Source: a virus. Taken from it: a stretch of 64,000 nt of DNA. The DNA lies in the IMG/VR virus record IMGVR_UViG_3300028030_000012, positions 1-64,000 of that record. One strand, written 5' to 3'. The translations under genes and the position numbers were made by a program. Shown one piece after another: positions 25,288 to 31,845 of the stretch (its first letter is position 1; each line of letters opens with the position of its first letter). Below the pieces are notes generated by a model. It was given only the letters and a program-made list of their open reading frames with translations. It was not told where the DNA came from and made no database searches.

Positions 25288-25839
25288 TTATAAAGGGTAA
25301 TCTATAAGAATATCCTCCATATATTCTTTAAGTTCATCTTCTTGGTTAAATCTAGAGCCGTTTAACATTGCAGCTCTTACTGCGAACTTAAATTGTTCTG
25401 CTAGCCCTTGAACAGAAGTGTTATCTTCTTCCCCCACAAAAATAAGTATGTTTTGCCATTTTTTCCGGTCTTTATCTTCATGGGGTGCGGGCACAGCATA
25501 AAAAGCTCCCCCAATTGCAATTTGAGTATCAAAAGGGGCTGTAGGCTTCGGCTCTTCTTCAAGTAGGGCTTCTTCAAATGTTTCGAATTGCTCTTTTTGC
25601 CACTTATTAAAGATGCAAACAACAGGGTTATTTGTCCTTAATGATATTTTTTTTAAGCCTGAGCTTGATCTTTGAGGTGGTTTTCTTAGTTCAACTATCA
25701 AATAGTCAAGGTCTCTTTGTTTAGCAGAGCGCTCTATAAAACCCTTGTTAGCTTTATCTGGGCGTAGCCATGCTACATACTCTGTGGGTGTTTGAATCTG
25801 TATTTTTAGTTCAAACCCTGTTTTATTTTCTTCAGTCAT
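25288..25839 (-). CDS. Hypothetical protein
   Basis: 183 aa, not recognised. Mixed alpha/beta composition with an acidic C-terminus (DELKEYMEDILIDYPL) and a Pro-rich middle (EEEPKPTAPF). It overlaps the stop of the 39-aa gene upstream (ATGA-type overlap), so it is coupled. Confidence 0.5.
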   Translation of the reverse strand: MTEENKTGFELKIQIQTPTEYVAWLRPDKANKGFIERSAKQRDLDYLIVELRKPPQRSSSGLKKISLRTNNPVVCIFNKWQKEQFETFEEALLEEEPKPTAPFDTQIAIGGAFYAVPAPHEDKDRKKWQNILIFVGEEDNTSVQGLAEQFKFAVRAAMLNGSRFNQEDELKEYMEDILIDYPL

Positions 25840-25955
25840 GATTTTGGTTTGTTTAGTTTAACAATTTGTTTTATTTTACTACGTTCACCCTTAGTGAGTA
25901 GATGGTGCAAAGCTTTATTACTAACACCTGTAATTGATTTTAATGTTTCTTTCAT
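25836..25955 (-). CDS. 39-aa hypothetical protein
   Basis: ATG 25955 to TGA 25838-25836; the stop overlaps the next ATG by 3 nt. Basic, with a helix-turn pattern (SITGVSNKALHHLLTKGE) that could be a minimal DNA-binding unit. Support is only the coupling and coding-like sequence. Confidence 0.35.
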   Translation of the reverse strand: MKETLKSITGVSNKALHHLLTKGERSKIKQIVKLNKPKS

Positions 25956-26058
25956 TTTGTCAGTTTTAAGTTATTTTATAGTTAAAAGCATAGAGCTTGA
26001 CGTTTCAAGATATGCTTTAGCAAAATAAACGTACTACTACGCCTATATTCTGAATTGA

Positions 26059-26286
26059 TTAATAAAAAGTTACCTCTGTTATAGAATTTATTGGGATGTA
26101 TTTTATGATATTTACAAGAGGTATTACATTATTAGAAGTAGGATAGTCAGGGTTAGTTATAACCTTATGAGATACCCTAAGGCACTTTAAACCTAATTGA
26201 TTAGTGAGTTTACTATAGTTTGTGTGTACTTTATATTCTGTATTATTTGCAGTAATAAAGAGGCCTTGTTTTTTATAATTCCCCAT
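26059..26286 (-). CDS. Small hypothetical protein
   Basis: 75 aa, beta-rich (GLFITANNTEYKVHT, ITEVTFY). Not recognised. It follows the two-span membrane protein gene by 12 nt. Confidence 0.45.
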   Translation of the reverse strand: MGNYKKQGLFITANNTEYKVHTNYSKLTNQLGLKCLRVSHKVITNPDYPTSNNVIPLVNIIKYIPINSITEVTFY

Positions 26287-26298
26287 AATAATATTAAA

Positions 26299-26460
26299 TT
26301 AAAAGTCTTTGTCACACATTGAATAAGCAAAAGCAAGTATAGCAGCAATGCCTATTACGACAAATACTGTAGTGAGTTCAAAAGGTTTAAAACCTAAGGA
26401 GTGTGATAGTATTACACTAAAAGTAGCTATTAAAAGAATTGTAAATGTTTGACGTTTCAT
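26299..26460 (-). CDS. 53-aa membrane protein, two hydrophobic segments
   Basis: ATG 26460 to TAA 26301-26299. Two hydrophobic spans (FTILLIATFSVILS and LTTVFVVIGIAAILAFAY) flank a short polar turn, a hairpin topology. Unknown role at the host membrane. Confidence 0.45.
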   Translation of the reverse strand: MKRQTFTILLIATFSVILSHSLGFKPFELTTVFVVIGIAAILAFAYSMCDKDF

Positions 26461-26606
26461 TTTGAATAAGTTTTAGTTATGTAATAATGATAAGCTATAT
26501 GAATACATCTCAATCGAAGGTAAACTAGGCACTGTCTAATTGAGGGAAAGAGGGAAGGTTCTACTATATAAAATAAGAGCATAAACACTATAAAATAAGG
26601 CTAAAT

Positions 26607-26623
26607 AGCCCTAAAATAGGGCT
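26607..26623 (-). terminator. Hairpin terminator
   Basis: A 7-bp stem AGCCCTA/TAGGGCT with a 3-nt loop, 9 nt past the stop of the 66-aa gene, followed on the minus strand by ATTTAGCC and AT-rich sequence. Nearby CTATAAAATAAG is present twice. Confidence 0.5.
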
Positions 26624-26631
26624 AAATAAGG

Positions 26632-26832
26632 TTATTCTAGTAGTTTTAGAGCCTCCTCTGGGACTTTAATAGCATCATCTACTTTGTAGCTTATATGACC
26701 CTCTGGTGCGAACCAAGCAATGTAAGCATTACCTGCTTTAAGGAAGTCTCCAATTACTTCATTATCAAGTCCAATCATGTACCATTGGCCATTTTTGGCC
26801 TGTTTTAATTTAATAATCAATAAAGTTTTCAT
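26632..26832 (-). CDS. Small hypothetical protein, first minus-strand gene at the divergence
   Basis: 66 aa: KTLLIIKLKQAKNGQWYMIG then NAYIAWFAPEGHISYKVDD, a compact beta fold. Not recognised. Being closest to the divergent promoter region, it is likely among the earliest expressed genes (inference). Confidence 0.5.
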   Translation of the reverse strand: MKTLLIIKLKQAKNGQWYMIGLDNEVIGDFLKAGNAYIAWFAPEGHISYKVDDAIKVPEEALKLLE

Positions 26833-27268
26833 TTTGTCAGTTTTTGTGATTAAACATAGGGGGCTTCGCCCGCTTAGTTAGCATAGGGGGGACTTGATGT
26901 ATGATGGAATGGGCATTTAGACATATGCATAAAAATAAAAATTACTGAAATTTTTTTTGAGTAGGCATTTAGACATATACATAATTTTAATATATAAAAT
27001 TCTAAAAAAATCACATATAAGCTATATAAAAATTATCGAAATCAAAAAAGTAGTAATTTTTTTTAGGTTTTATTGAAACCTTTTGCCTACTATCCTCGTA
27101 CCTATTATTAGAATTTTTTAATAAAAGAAAAGTAATACAAAAGAAAACAAAGCATAGAAGTAAGAATGTAAGACTATCGAAAGAGTAGTATAAATAGTTT
27201 GAGCGTTCAATTCACAACATGAATGTAGTGTGAATTTCACTAACAAAAGTAAATTAATATTAAGGTAT
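26833..27268. promoter_or_regulatory. Divergent intergenic control region
   Basis: 436 nt separating the minus and plus arms, with no supported ORF. GGCATTTAGACATATRCAT occurs twice as a direct repeat (26912-26930 and 26964-26982, one mismatch). An inverted repeat AATTCACA/TGTGAATT (27210-27217 and 27230-27237, 12-nt spacer) lies 32 nt before the first plus-strand gene. The stretch 26930-27115 is very AT-rich with long A and T runs. These elements fit opposing promoters and an operator. Confidence 0.55.
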
Positions 27269-27457
27269 ATGAATATTAGTAAATACAAGTATAGTAAAAG
27301 TAGAATTACTGATTCCTTAAATGCTAATAGGTTAATACCTTTAGATATTAATAACAGCAGGGGGAAGAAGGCCAAACCTAAAGTACGTAAGCTAGTACCT
27401 ATGGCAACAGCCCTAGCAGACCCTATTTTAAAGGCTAAAATGGTTGGTAAATGGTAG
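27269..27457 (+). CDS. Small basic protein, first plus-arm gene
   Basis: 62 aa from ATG 27269. I chose this start because the upstream in-frame GTG lies inside the inverted repeat. Lys/Arg-rich (KYKYSKSRI, RGKKAKPKVRK). Its end overlaps the next start by 7 nt. Unknown; possibly a minor virion or DNA-binding protein. Confidence 0.45.
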   Translation: MNISKYKYSKSRITDSLNANRLIPLDINNSRGKKAKPKVRKLVPMATALADPILKAKMVGKW

Positions 27458-27753
27458 AGTTAGTGGGGGATGTAGTTATTAGTGAAACCCTAGAGAGGGT
27501 GAATGGTAATATTATAGGCTTTGACGCTAATGGGGATAAAGCTTATGAGTTAACTTTTATTAAAGGGGGTTATAAGGCTAAACTGTTTGGGGCTACTAAA
27601 GCAGCGGTATATGCTGCACGAGCTAAGGTAGTGCCTGTTGAAGCAATGTCAGACCCTTCTATACTGGGTTTATCAGGGGGTAAATCCATAGGTACAAGCA
27701 ATGGGGTAGGGCAAGGGTTTTCGGCGGCCCCTACAATAAATACATTTAATTAG
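27451..27753 (+). CDS. Hypothetical protein
   Basis: 100 aa, beta-rich N-terminus (VISETLERVNGNIIGFD) and a Gly/Ser-rich C-terminus (GGKSIGTSNGVGQGF). Not recognised. Confidence 0.5.
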   Translation: MVELVGDVVISETLERVNGNIIGFDANGDKAYELTFIKGGYKAKLFGATKAAVYAARAKVVPVEAMSDPSILGLSGGKSIGTSNGVGQGFSAAPTINTFN

Positions 27754-27759
27754 TTTAAC

Positions 27760-27996
27760 ATGGCGCATGTAGTAGGGGTTACAGTTTACCCGCAATTAAC
27801 TGACAAAATAGTAATGGGGGGCACACCTTTCGTGTTTAACCGCTCTTCTAAGTTAAAAGGGACAGCTTCGTTTAACGTTACGGTACCTACTACAGCTAAA
27901 TATAAGACATTTGAATGGGAGAATGAGGTTATTGACAATATGTTAGATTTGCTAACAGGCACTGATTTGAAAGCCGTTGCATCTTTTGATTATTAA
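27760..27996 (+). CDS. Hypothetical protein
   Basis: 78 aa, beta-rich (GVTVYPQLTDKIVMGG, ASFNVTVPTTAKY). It is followed by a strong terminator, so 27269-27996 forms a short transcript. Position ahead of head genes suggests a minor structural protein. Confidence 0.5.
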   Translation: MAHVVGVTVYPQLTDKIVMGGTPFVFNRSSKLKGTASFNVTVPTTAKYKTFEWENEVIDNMLDLLTGTDLKAVASFDY

Positions 27997-28020
27997 TAAT
28001 TAGTTTACTTATTCAAATAC

Positions 28021-28046
28021 GGGGCCTTTAGGGGCCCCTTTTATTT
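28021..28046 (+). terminator. Rho-independent terminator
   Basis: GGGGCC/GGCCCC stem with a 6-nt loop followed by TTTTATTTT. Confidence 0.85.
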
Positions 28047-28058
28047 TAAATAAACATT

Positions 28059-28250
28059 ATGGGGAAGAATGCTGACAAGCGAATGGCTGCTTTTTTAGCC
28101 TCTAAGAATTATAAAGGGGCTACGTGGATGACTGAGGAGATTGAATATACCAGATGGGTTGAAGAGGGTCGCCCTATGTATATGGAGCCCATTGTAATAA
28201 CAGGATTTACACAAAAAAGCAAGGCAAGTAAAGACAACATACTTACTTGA
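28059..28250 (+). CDS. Small hypothetical protein
   Basis: 63 aa, starts MGKNADKRMAAFLASKNY and ends with a basic tail. It is flanked by terminators on both sides, so it is a single-gene unit. Unknown. Confidence 0.45.
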   Translation: MGKNADKRMAAFLASKNYKGATWMTEEIEYTRWVEEGRPMYMEPIVITGFTQKSKASKDNILT

Positions 28251-28273
28251 GGATAAGTGCAAATAATTAAGGG

Positions 28274-28297
28274 AAAGGGGGCTAAATGCCCCCTTTT
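28274..28297 (+). terminator. Rho-independent terminator
   Basis: AAAGGGGGC/GCCCCCTTT, 9-bp stem, 5-nt loop, followed by TGTTGTG. Confidence 0.8.
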
Positions 28298-28362
28298 GTT
28301 GTGTTTAAACGTAACTTTAATCAATTTCTATCCGTATAAGGTGTACTAACACGTTAACTATT

Positions 28363-28560
28363 ATGGCGCATCATGCGGACTATGAAGAAAAAGAATGCAA
28401 ATTTTGTTTTGAACCTTTCTGGGTTAGGTGGGTTGATTCTAAGCCTTATAATGATAGTGGGTTTTGTTCTGCTAGGTGTAGCAGGGATTATAGTAAGTAT
28501 ATTAGAATTAATAGTGAAATTAGTAAACAAATTAAAAAGACGTTATTAAATTTTATTTAA
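28363..28560 (+). CDS. Small zinc-finger-like protein
   Basis: 65 aa. CKFCFEPF near residue 12 and CSARCSRDY near residue 35 form a CxxC...CxxxC metal site of the kind seen in small phage or treble-clef proteins. The stop is immediately followed by the next ATG. Confidence 0.5.
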   Translation: MAHHADYEEKECKFCFEPFWVRWVDSKPYNDSGFCSARCSRDYSKYIRINSEISKQIKKTLLNFI

Positions 28561-28869
28561 ATGACAGGTATAATTGATATTAATAAAGGCAGGATACCTA
28601 AAGGTAAAGCCTTATTAAAAGTAGTAAATAACTTACCTAAAAACATTATCTTACCGAATGAATCTGACAAAGCTGAGTATTTCAGTCATTACGAAGTGAT
28701 GATGCTAAATGATGTAGATACTATAGACGTTAAAGTAGGTGACTATGTAATAGCTGCTAACGGTATCTCTCAACATGGGGGTTTTGAAATAGATGATGAA
28801 TTGTATATTATAATCTCAGGGTATAATATAGATATGGTAACAATCCCTGATAATTTTAAACGTAAGTAA
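28561..28869 (+). CDS. GroES/Gp31-like co-chaperonin (putative)
   Basis: 102 aa, the size of GroES. The pattern GKALLKVVNNLPKNIILPNE, then VKVGDYVIAANGI, then DDELYIIISGYNIDMVTI follows the GroES order: N-terminal strand, a mobile-loop region ending in a hydrophobic IIL triad, KVGDxV, and the C-terminal strand. Known phage examples (T4 gp31) redirect GroEL to fold the capsid protein. The location ahead of the head genes fits. Identity is too low by eye to be certain. Confidence 0.5.
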   Translation: MTGIIDINKGRIPKGKALLKVVNNLPKNIILPNESDKAEYFSHYEVMMLNDVDTIDVKVGDYVIAANGISQHGGFEIDDELYIIISGYNIDMVTIPDNFKRK

Positions 28870-28870
28870 A

Positions 28871-29119
28871 ATGAATAATTGTGAAAACGAAGTAACTGGT
28901 GAAAAATTGCAGGAGCTCAGTGAAGATAAGCCTAACAGTAACGAACCTAAGATTAAAATAGAATTAGAAGAACTTACAGTATCTATTAATGGTAAGCTAA
29001 TCACTGTACTTAAAAAAGACATTATAGAAGCCAATTTGCAAAACAGGTGGTCTATACAAAGAATAACAAATGATGAAGATTTATTGAAATTGTTTTTATT
29101 TATATTGATAAATAATTAA
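28871..29119 (+). CDS. Small acidic hypothetical protein
   Basis: 82 aa, acidic N-terminus then a beta hairpin (IELEELTVSINGKLITVL). Not recognised. Packed 1-2 nt from both neighbours. Confidence 0.45.
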   Translation: MNNCENEVTGEKLQELSEDKPNSNEPKIKIELEELTVSINGKLITVLKKDIIEANLQNRWSIQRITNDEDLLKLFLFILINN

Positions 29120-29121
29120 TT

Positions 29122-29340
29122 ATGAAATTAGTTTTAGAGTATGAAAAAGCCAATCCGTGTGACAAGGGTCCGGATACTATCTATAGGACTATAGAAATAA
29201 AAGGGCTTACACGCAAAGAACGTAAGAAAAAAAATCCTCGCAAAGTGATGGACATTCTAGTAGAATTAAAAGCAGCTTTGCGGAATGAAAGTTGGACTGT
29301 AAGGGCTGAGACTTATAGTTTATTAAAAAATTGGTTATAA
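29122..29340 (+). CDS. Small basic hypothetical protein
   Basis: 72 aa with a basic centre (TRKERKKKNPRKV) and a helical C-terminus. Not recognised. Confidence 0.45.
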   Translation: MKLVLEYEKANPCDKGPDTIYRTIEIKGLTRKERKKKNPRKVMDILVELKAALRNESWTVRAETYSLLKNWL

Positions 29341-29360
29341 TATTAATAATAAATAATTAT

Positions 29361-29744
29361 ATGAGATACAAAGTAATACAAGAATTCCCGGGCCTTAAGG
29401 TAGGCGATATAGCCGTTAAAGAAGGTGACTTCTATACATTTGAGAGTACTGAAGAGGACTATTCGGAAGATAGGGAAATTATACGCATAAACTCTGTAGC
29501 TTTGGGCCAAGAGGTTGTAGAAGGCTCCCCAGAATTCTTTGAGGCTCTTGAAGAGGTTGAAGAGGTTGAAGAAACACCCTCTAATAAAAGGGTCGAGGAA
29601 CTTATAAACGACGTGATGCAAGTTGCCTCCCTACTTGAAGGCGATTTAGTTTGTTCTATAAATGAGTATCATAGTGAGCGTATTCAGGAAATGATTAATA
29701 AAGCTTATGATGACGCTAATTTTTTAAGTACTTTATTAAACTAA
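29361..29744 (+). CDS. Acidic hypothetical protein
   Basis: 127 aa from ATG 29361; the in-frame upstream start at 29331 overlaps the previous gene and is less likely. The N-terminal beta part (YKVIQEFPGLKVGDIAV) resembles small SH3-like or head-protein folds. A Glu-Val repeat (EEVEEVEE) and a helical C-terminus follow. Unknown. Confidence 0.45.
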   Translation: MRYKVIQEFPGLKVGDIAVKEGDFYTFESTEEDYSEDREIIRINSVALGQEVVEGSPEFFEALEEVEEVEETPSNKRVEELINDVMQVASLLEGDLVCSINEYHSERIQEMINKAYDDANFLSTLLN

Positions 29745-29748
29745 TATC

Positions 29749-30177
29749 ATGCAGCATACTAATAAAGGAGTAGAAGACCCTAAAATAGATAATCCTACAG
29801 TGTTCAAGTACGCAGATGCTTTTTTGAAATGTCACAAGTGTGGTGCGGACACTAAAGTTTTTGAAAATGTAAAAGGGGGTATGGAGGTTGTTCTTTATAC
29901 CACTGACCAACATAAGCTTATCTTACACTGTGCCAAATGTGATAATAGATTAGAAATAGGATTTAAAGAGGCTTCTAACCCACCTAAAGAAGATAAGAAA
30001 GCGGATGAATTACCTAAACCTACTAACGAGGTTCCTCAGATTGAGGATGTGGAGTGTACCCAAGATGGAAATGTTGAAGAGGCCTCCTCAGAGGAAGGTG
30101 GTAAGCTTGTGGACAAAGACTTCCAATATACAGAGTCCTTTGAGGAACCACTTGAACCGGCACTTAAGGAGGACTAG
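29749..30177 (+). CDS. Zinc-ribbon protein with acidic tail
   Basis: 142 aa. CHKCGADT near residue 27 and CAKCDNR near residue 65 form a zinc ribbon. Residues 85-142 are a strongly acidic, probably disordered tail. DNA or RNA mimicry or a partner-binding tail are possible but unproven. Confidence 0.5.
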   Translation: MQHTNKGVEDPKIDNPTVFKYADAFLKCHKCGADTKVFENVKGGMEVVLYTTDQHKLILHCAKCDNRLEIGFKEASNPPKEDKKADELPKPTNEVPQIEDVECTQDGNVEEASSEEGGKLVDKDFQYTESFEEPLEPALKED

Positions 30178-30179
30178 TT

Positions 30180-30551
30180 ATGAATAAGTACAGGAAACAT
30201 ATAAAGCCTAAAAATAAGTACAGGGAATTTCTTAAAGTACTTAATGGCAATCTACATTTAACAGAGAGGGAACTTGATATATTTTCTGTTATGATGAAGA
30301 TAGATGAGGAATGGGAACCTGTAGAGGAGGGGGGTTTTAAACATATTATAAGTACTTCTAATAGAAAGAGGATTATGAAAGAGACTTTGGTCAATAAGAA
30401 TAATCTTACAAAGTATGTAAGACTGTTTAGGAGTAAAGGATTGTTGATTTCCAATAGTAATGGGGGTGTTGAAGTAACCCCAATGTTTATGCCCTCGATA
30501 AAAGGAGAGACTATAAAGATAGTATTTATGCTCGATTGGAGCGCTAAATAA
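30180..30551 (+). CDS. Winged-helix-like hypothetical protein
   Basis: 123 aa. The central part LTERELDIFSVMMKID...LVNKNNLTKYVRLFRSKGLLI reads as helix, helix, recognition helix and wing, as in winged helices. It could be a transcription regulator for the plus arm. No close family recognised. Confidence 0.45.
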   Translation: MNKYRKHIKPKNKYREFLKVLNGNLHLTERELDIFSVMMKIDEEWEPVEEGGFKHIISTSNRKRIMKETLVNKNNLTKYVRLFRSKGLLISNSNGGVEVTPMFMPSIKGETIKIVFMLDWSAK

Positions 30552-30556
30552 AAATT

Positions 30557-30721
30557 ATGAATTATATTAAATTCCCGAAGATATTCGGTAAGAAGAAAGC
30601 TAAAATTAAAGCTTTAGAATTACAAGTAGAAGCCCTGGAAGCTGAGATTAAGATTCTAGAAACTAGGAAGAGGACTAGACGACATCCTAATAAAGTAGTT
30701 ACAGCTAATAAAATTAAATAA
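30557..30721 (+). CDS. 54-aa coiled-coil protein
   Basis: ATG 30557 to TAA 30719-30721. A basic N-terminus, a heptad-rich helix (IKALELQVEALEAEIKILE), and a basic tail. It is tightly spaced with neighbours (5 and 1 nt), so likely a real gene. Confidence 0.5.
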   Translation: MNYIKFPKIFGKKKAKIKALELQVEALEAEIKILETRKRTRRHPNKVVTANKIK

Positions 30722-30722
30722 T

Positions 30723-30938
30723 ATGAGTATTAAGGATTTGAAAATAGGGAAAAGATTTTTAATAGAGCCTGCTGATAGGTATGACCCATTTTTAATGGAA
30801 GTGAAGGTTTTAGATATTACCACTAAAGCAATTAAGTGGGAAAGGGTTGATAGAAAACCTGAGGCTGTTTCCCCTAGTTGGGCACTGATTGCAGGTTTTA
30901 GTAAGAATTATTCTGTAATTGAAGAATTGGAAGATTAA
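30723..30938 (+). CDS. Small hypothetical protein
   Basis: 71 aa, beta-rich (MSIKDLKIGKRFLIEPADRY) with the look of a small SH3-like barrel. Not recognised. Confidence 0.45.
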   Translation: MSIKDLKIGKRFLIEPADRYDPFLMEVKVLDITTKAIKWERVDRKPEAVSPSWALIAGFSKNYSVIEELED

Positions 30939-30943
30939 GTGAA

Positions 30944-31216
30944 ATGCTAAAAAAAGACGAATTAGTTAGGAAAATAGCTAAGCGCAAAGGCATGGATGAG
31001 AGGGTAGTTCGCTTAGTTGCAGATTACCCTCTTAAATTTGTAAAAGACAGGTTTGCAGATGACGATGATTGGAAACCTATAAGGATAAGGTATTTTGGAA
31101 TGTTCGGTTTAAAAAGGAAATATGAAAATACGGAGTTATCTAAACAAGGTAACGCAATAAAGGTTTCACAACTTAAAGAGAAACAAGTAAAGGACGCCCC
31201 TCGTAGGATTAAATAA
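30944..31216 (+). CDS. HU/IHF-like DNA-binding protein
   Basis: 90 aa, the size of HU. KDELVRKIAKRKGMDERVV is the HU N-terminal helix pair, followed by FVKDRFADDDDWKPIRIRYFGMFGLKRKY, matching the HU block ending in GFGTF..R.R before the DNA-binding arm. The long arm is shortened. Role: DNA bending in packaging or replication. It lies just upstream of the terminase genes, a place where phage architectural proteins commonly sit. Confidence 0.6.
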   Translation: MLKKDELVRKIAKRKGMDERVVRLVADYPLKFVKDRFADDDDWKPIRIRYFGMFGLKRKYENTELSKQGNAIKVSQLKEKQVKDAPRRIK

Positions 31217-31327
31217 TTACACACCTTATCTGCGAGTAGTTTATTAATTAAAAACTTAAAAGCTTTTGTTTGGCTTGCCTTTACTAAAGGCAGTTACCAC
31301 TCAGAAGCTTTTTATCAATATGGAAGA
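31217..31327 (+). promoter_or_regulatory. Leader region of the packaging operon
   Basis: TGCCTTT/AAAGGCA hairpin (7 bp, 3-nt loop) at 31276-31292, bracketed by an AAAGCTT/AAGCTTT pair (about 31258 and 31303). It could be a terminator/antiterminator or leader structure ahead of TerS-like and TerL. Confidence 0.4.
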
Positions 31328-31843
31328 ATGAATAGGTTATTTGACATAGATCGTGGAAAGTTAGTACTTAATCCTACTGTATTATGGGTACCCGAGTTTA
31401 AAAAGCTTTGGGATAGGGATAAGAAGAAAAATAAAGATAGGGCAATAGCTGAGATAAGTTATGTTGTATTTATGCATTCTTTTAAATCTCCTTATGCAGC
31501 TTACAATGAAGGGGAACGTAAAACTAAAGTTACTGAAGATTTTCTTAAGGGGGTTAAAAATTGGGAACCAGATGAAGAGGTGAAGGCAGCCATAGAAAAA
31601 TATTTAGAGTTGCAAGATAGCGTTTCACTAAGGTTATTCCGATCTACTAGGCTAGCTTTAGAAAAGATTGAAGAGTATTTTAGGGAGGCCGACAAAAACG
31701 ATATCAATACTATTGTAAAGAATAGTAAAGAGTTAGGCAATTTAGTACAGTCTTTAGATAAGTTAGAAAAGCAAGTACAAAAAGAACAATTAGAAAGTAC
31801 CAGTATTAGAGGTCAATCTGAAGCTGGCTTATTCGAGATTTAA
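31328..31843 (+). CDS. Putative terminase small subunit
   Basis: 171 aa, located 2 nt ahead of TerL. Largely helical (EVKAAIEKYLELQDSVSLRLF, TRLALEKIEEYF), with a charged C-terminal coiled coil suited to ring oligomerisation. No clear DNA-binding motif is visible, so the name rests on position and architecture. Role if correct: genome recognition for packaging. Confidence 0.5.
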   Translation: MNRLFDIDRGKLVLNPTVLWVPEFKKLWDRDKKKNKDRAIAEISYVVFMHSFKSPYAAYNEGERKTKVTEDFLKGVKNWEPDEEVKAAIEKYLELQDSVSLRLFRSTRLALEKIEEYFREADKNDINTIVKNSKELGNLVQSLDKLEKQVQKEQLESTSIRGQSEAGLFEI

Positions 31844-31845
31844 AT

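Noticed and set aside
27118-27375. 85-aa hydrophobic minus-strand ORF over the divergent region
   Set aside because: It overlaps the start of a plus-strand gene and the AT-rich control region. Its Leu/Phe/Tyr-rich composition is what AT-rich DNA gives by chance.
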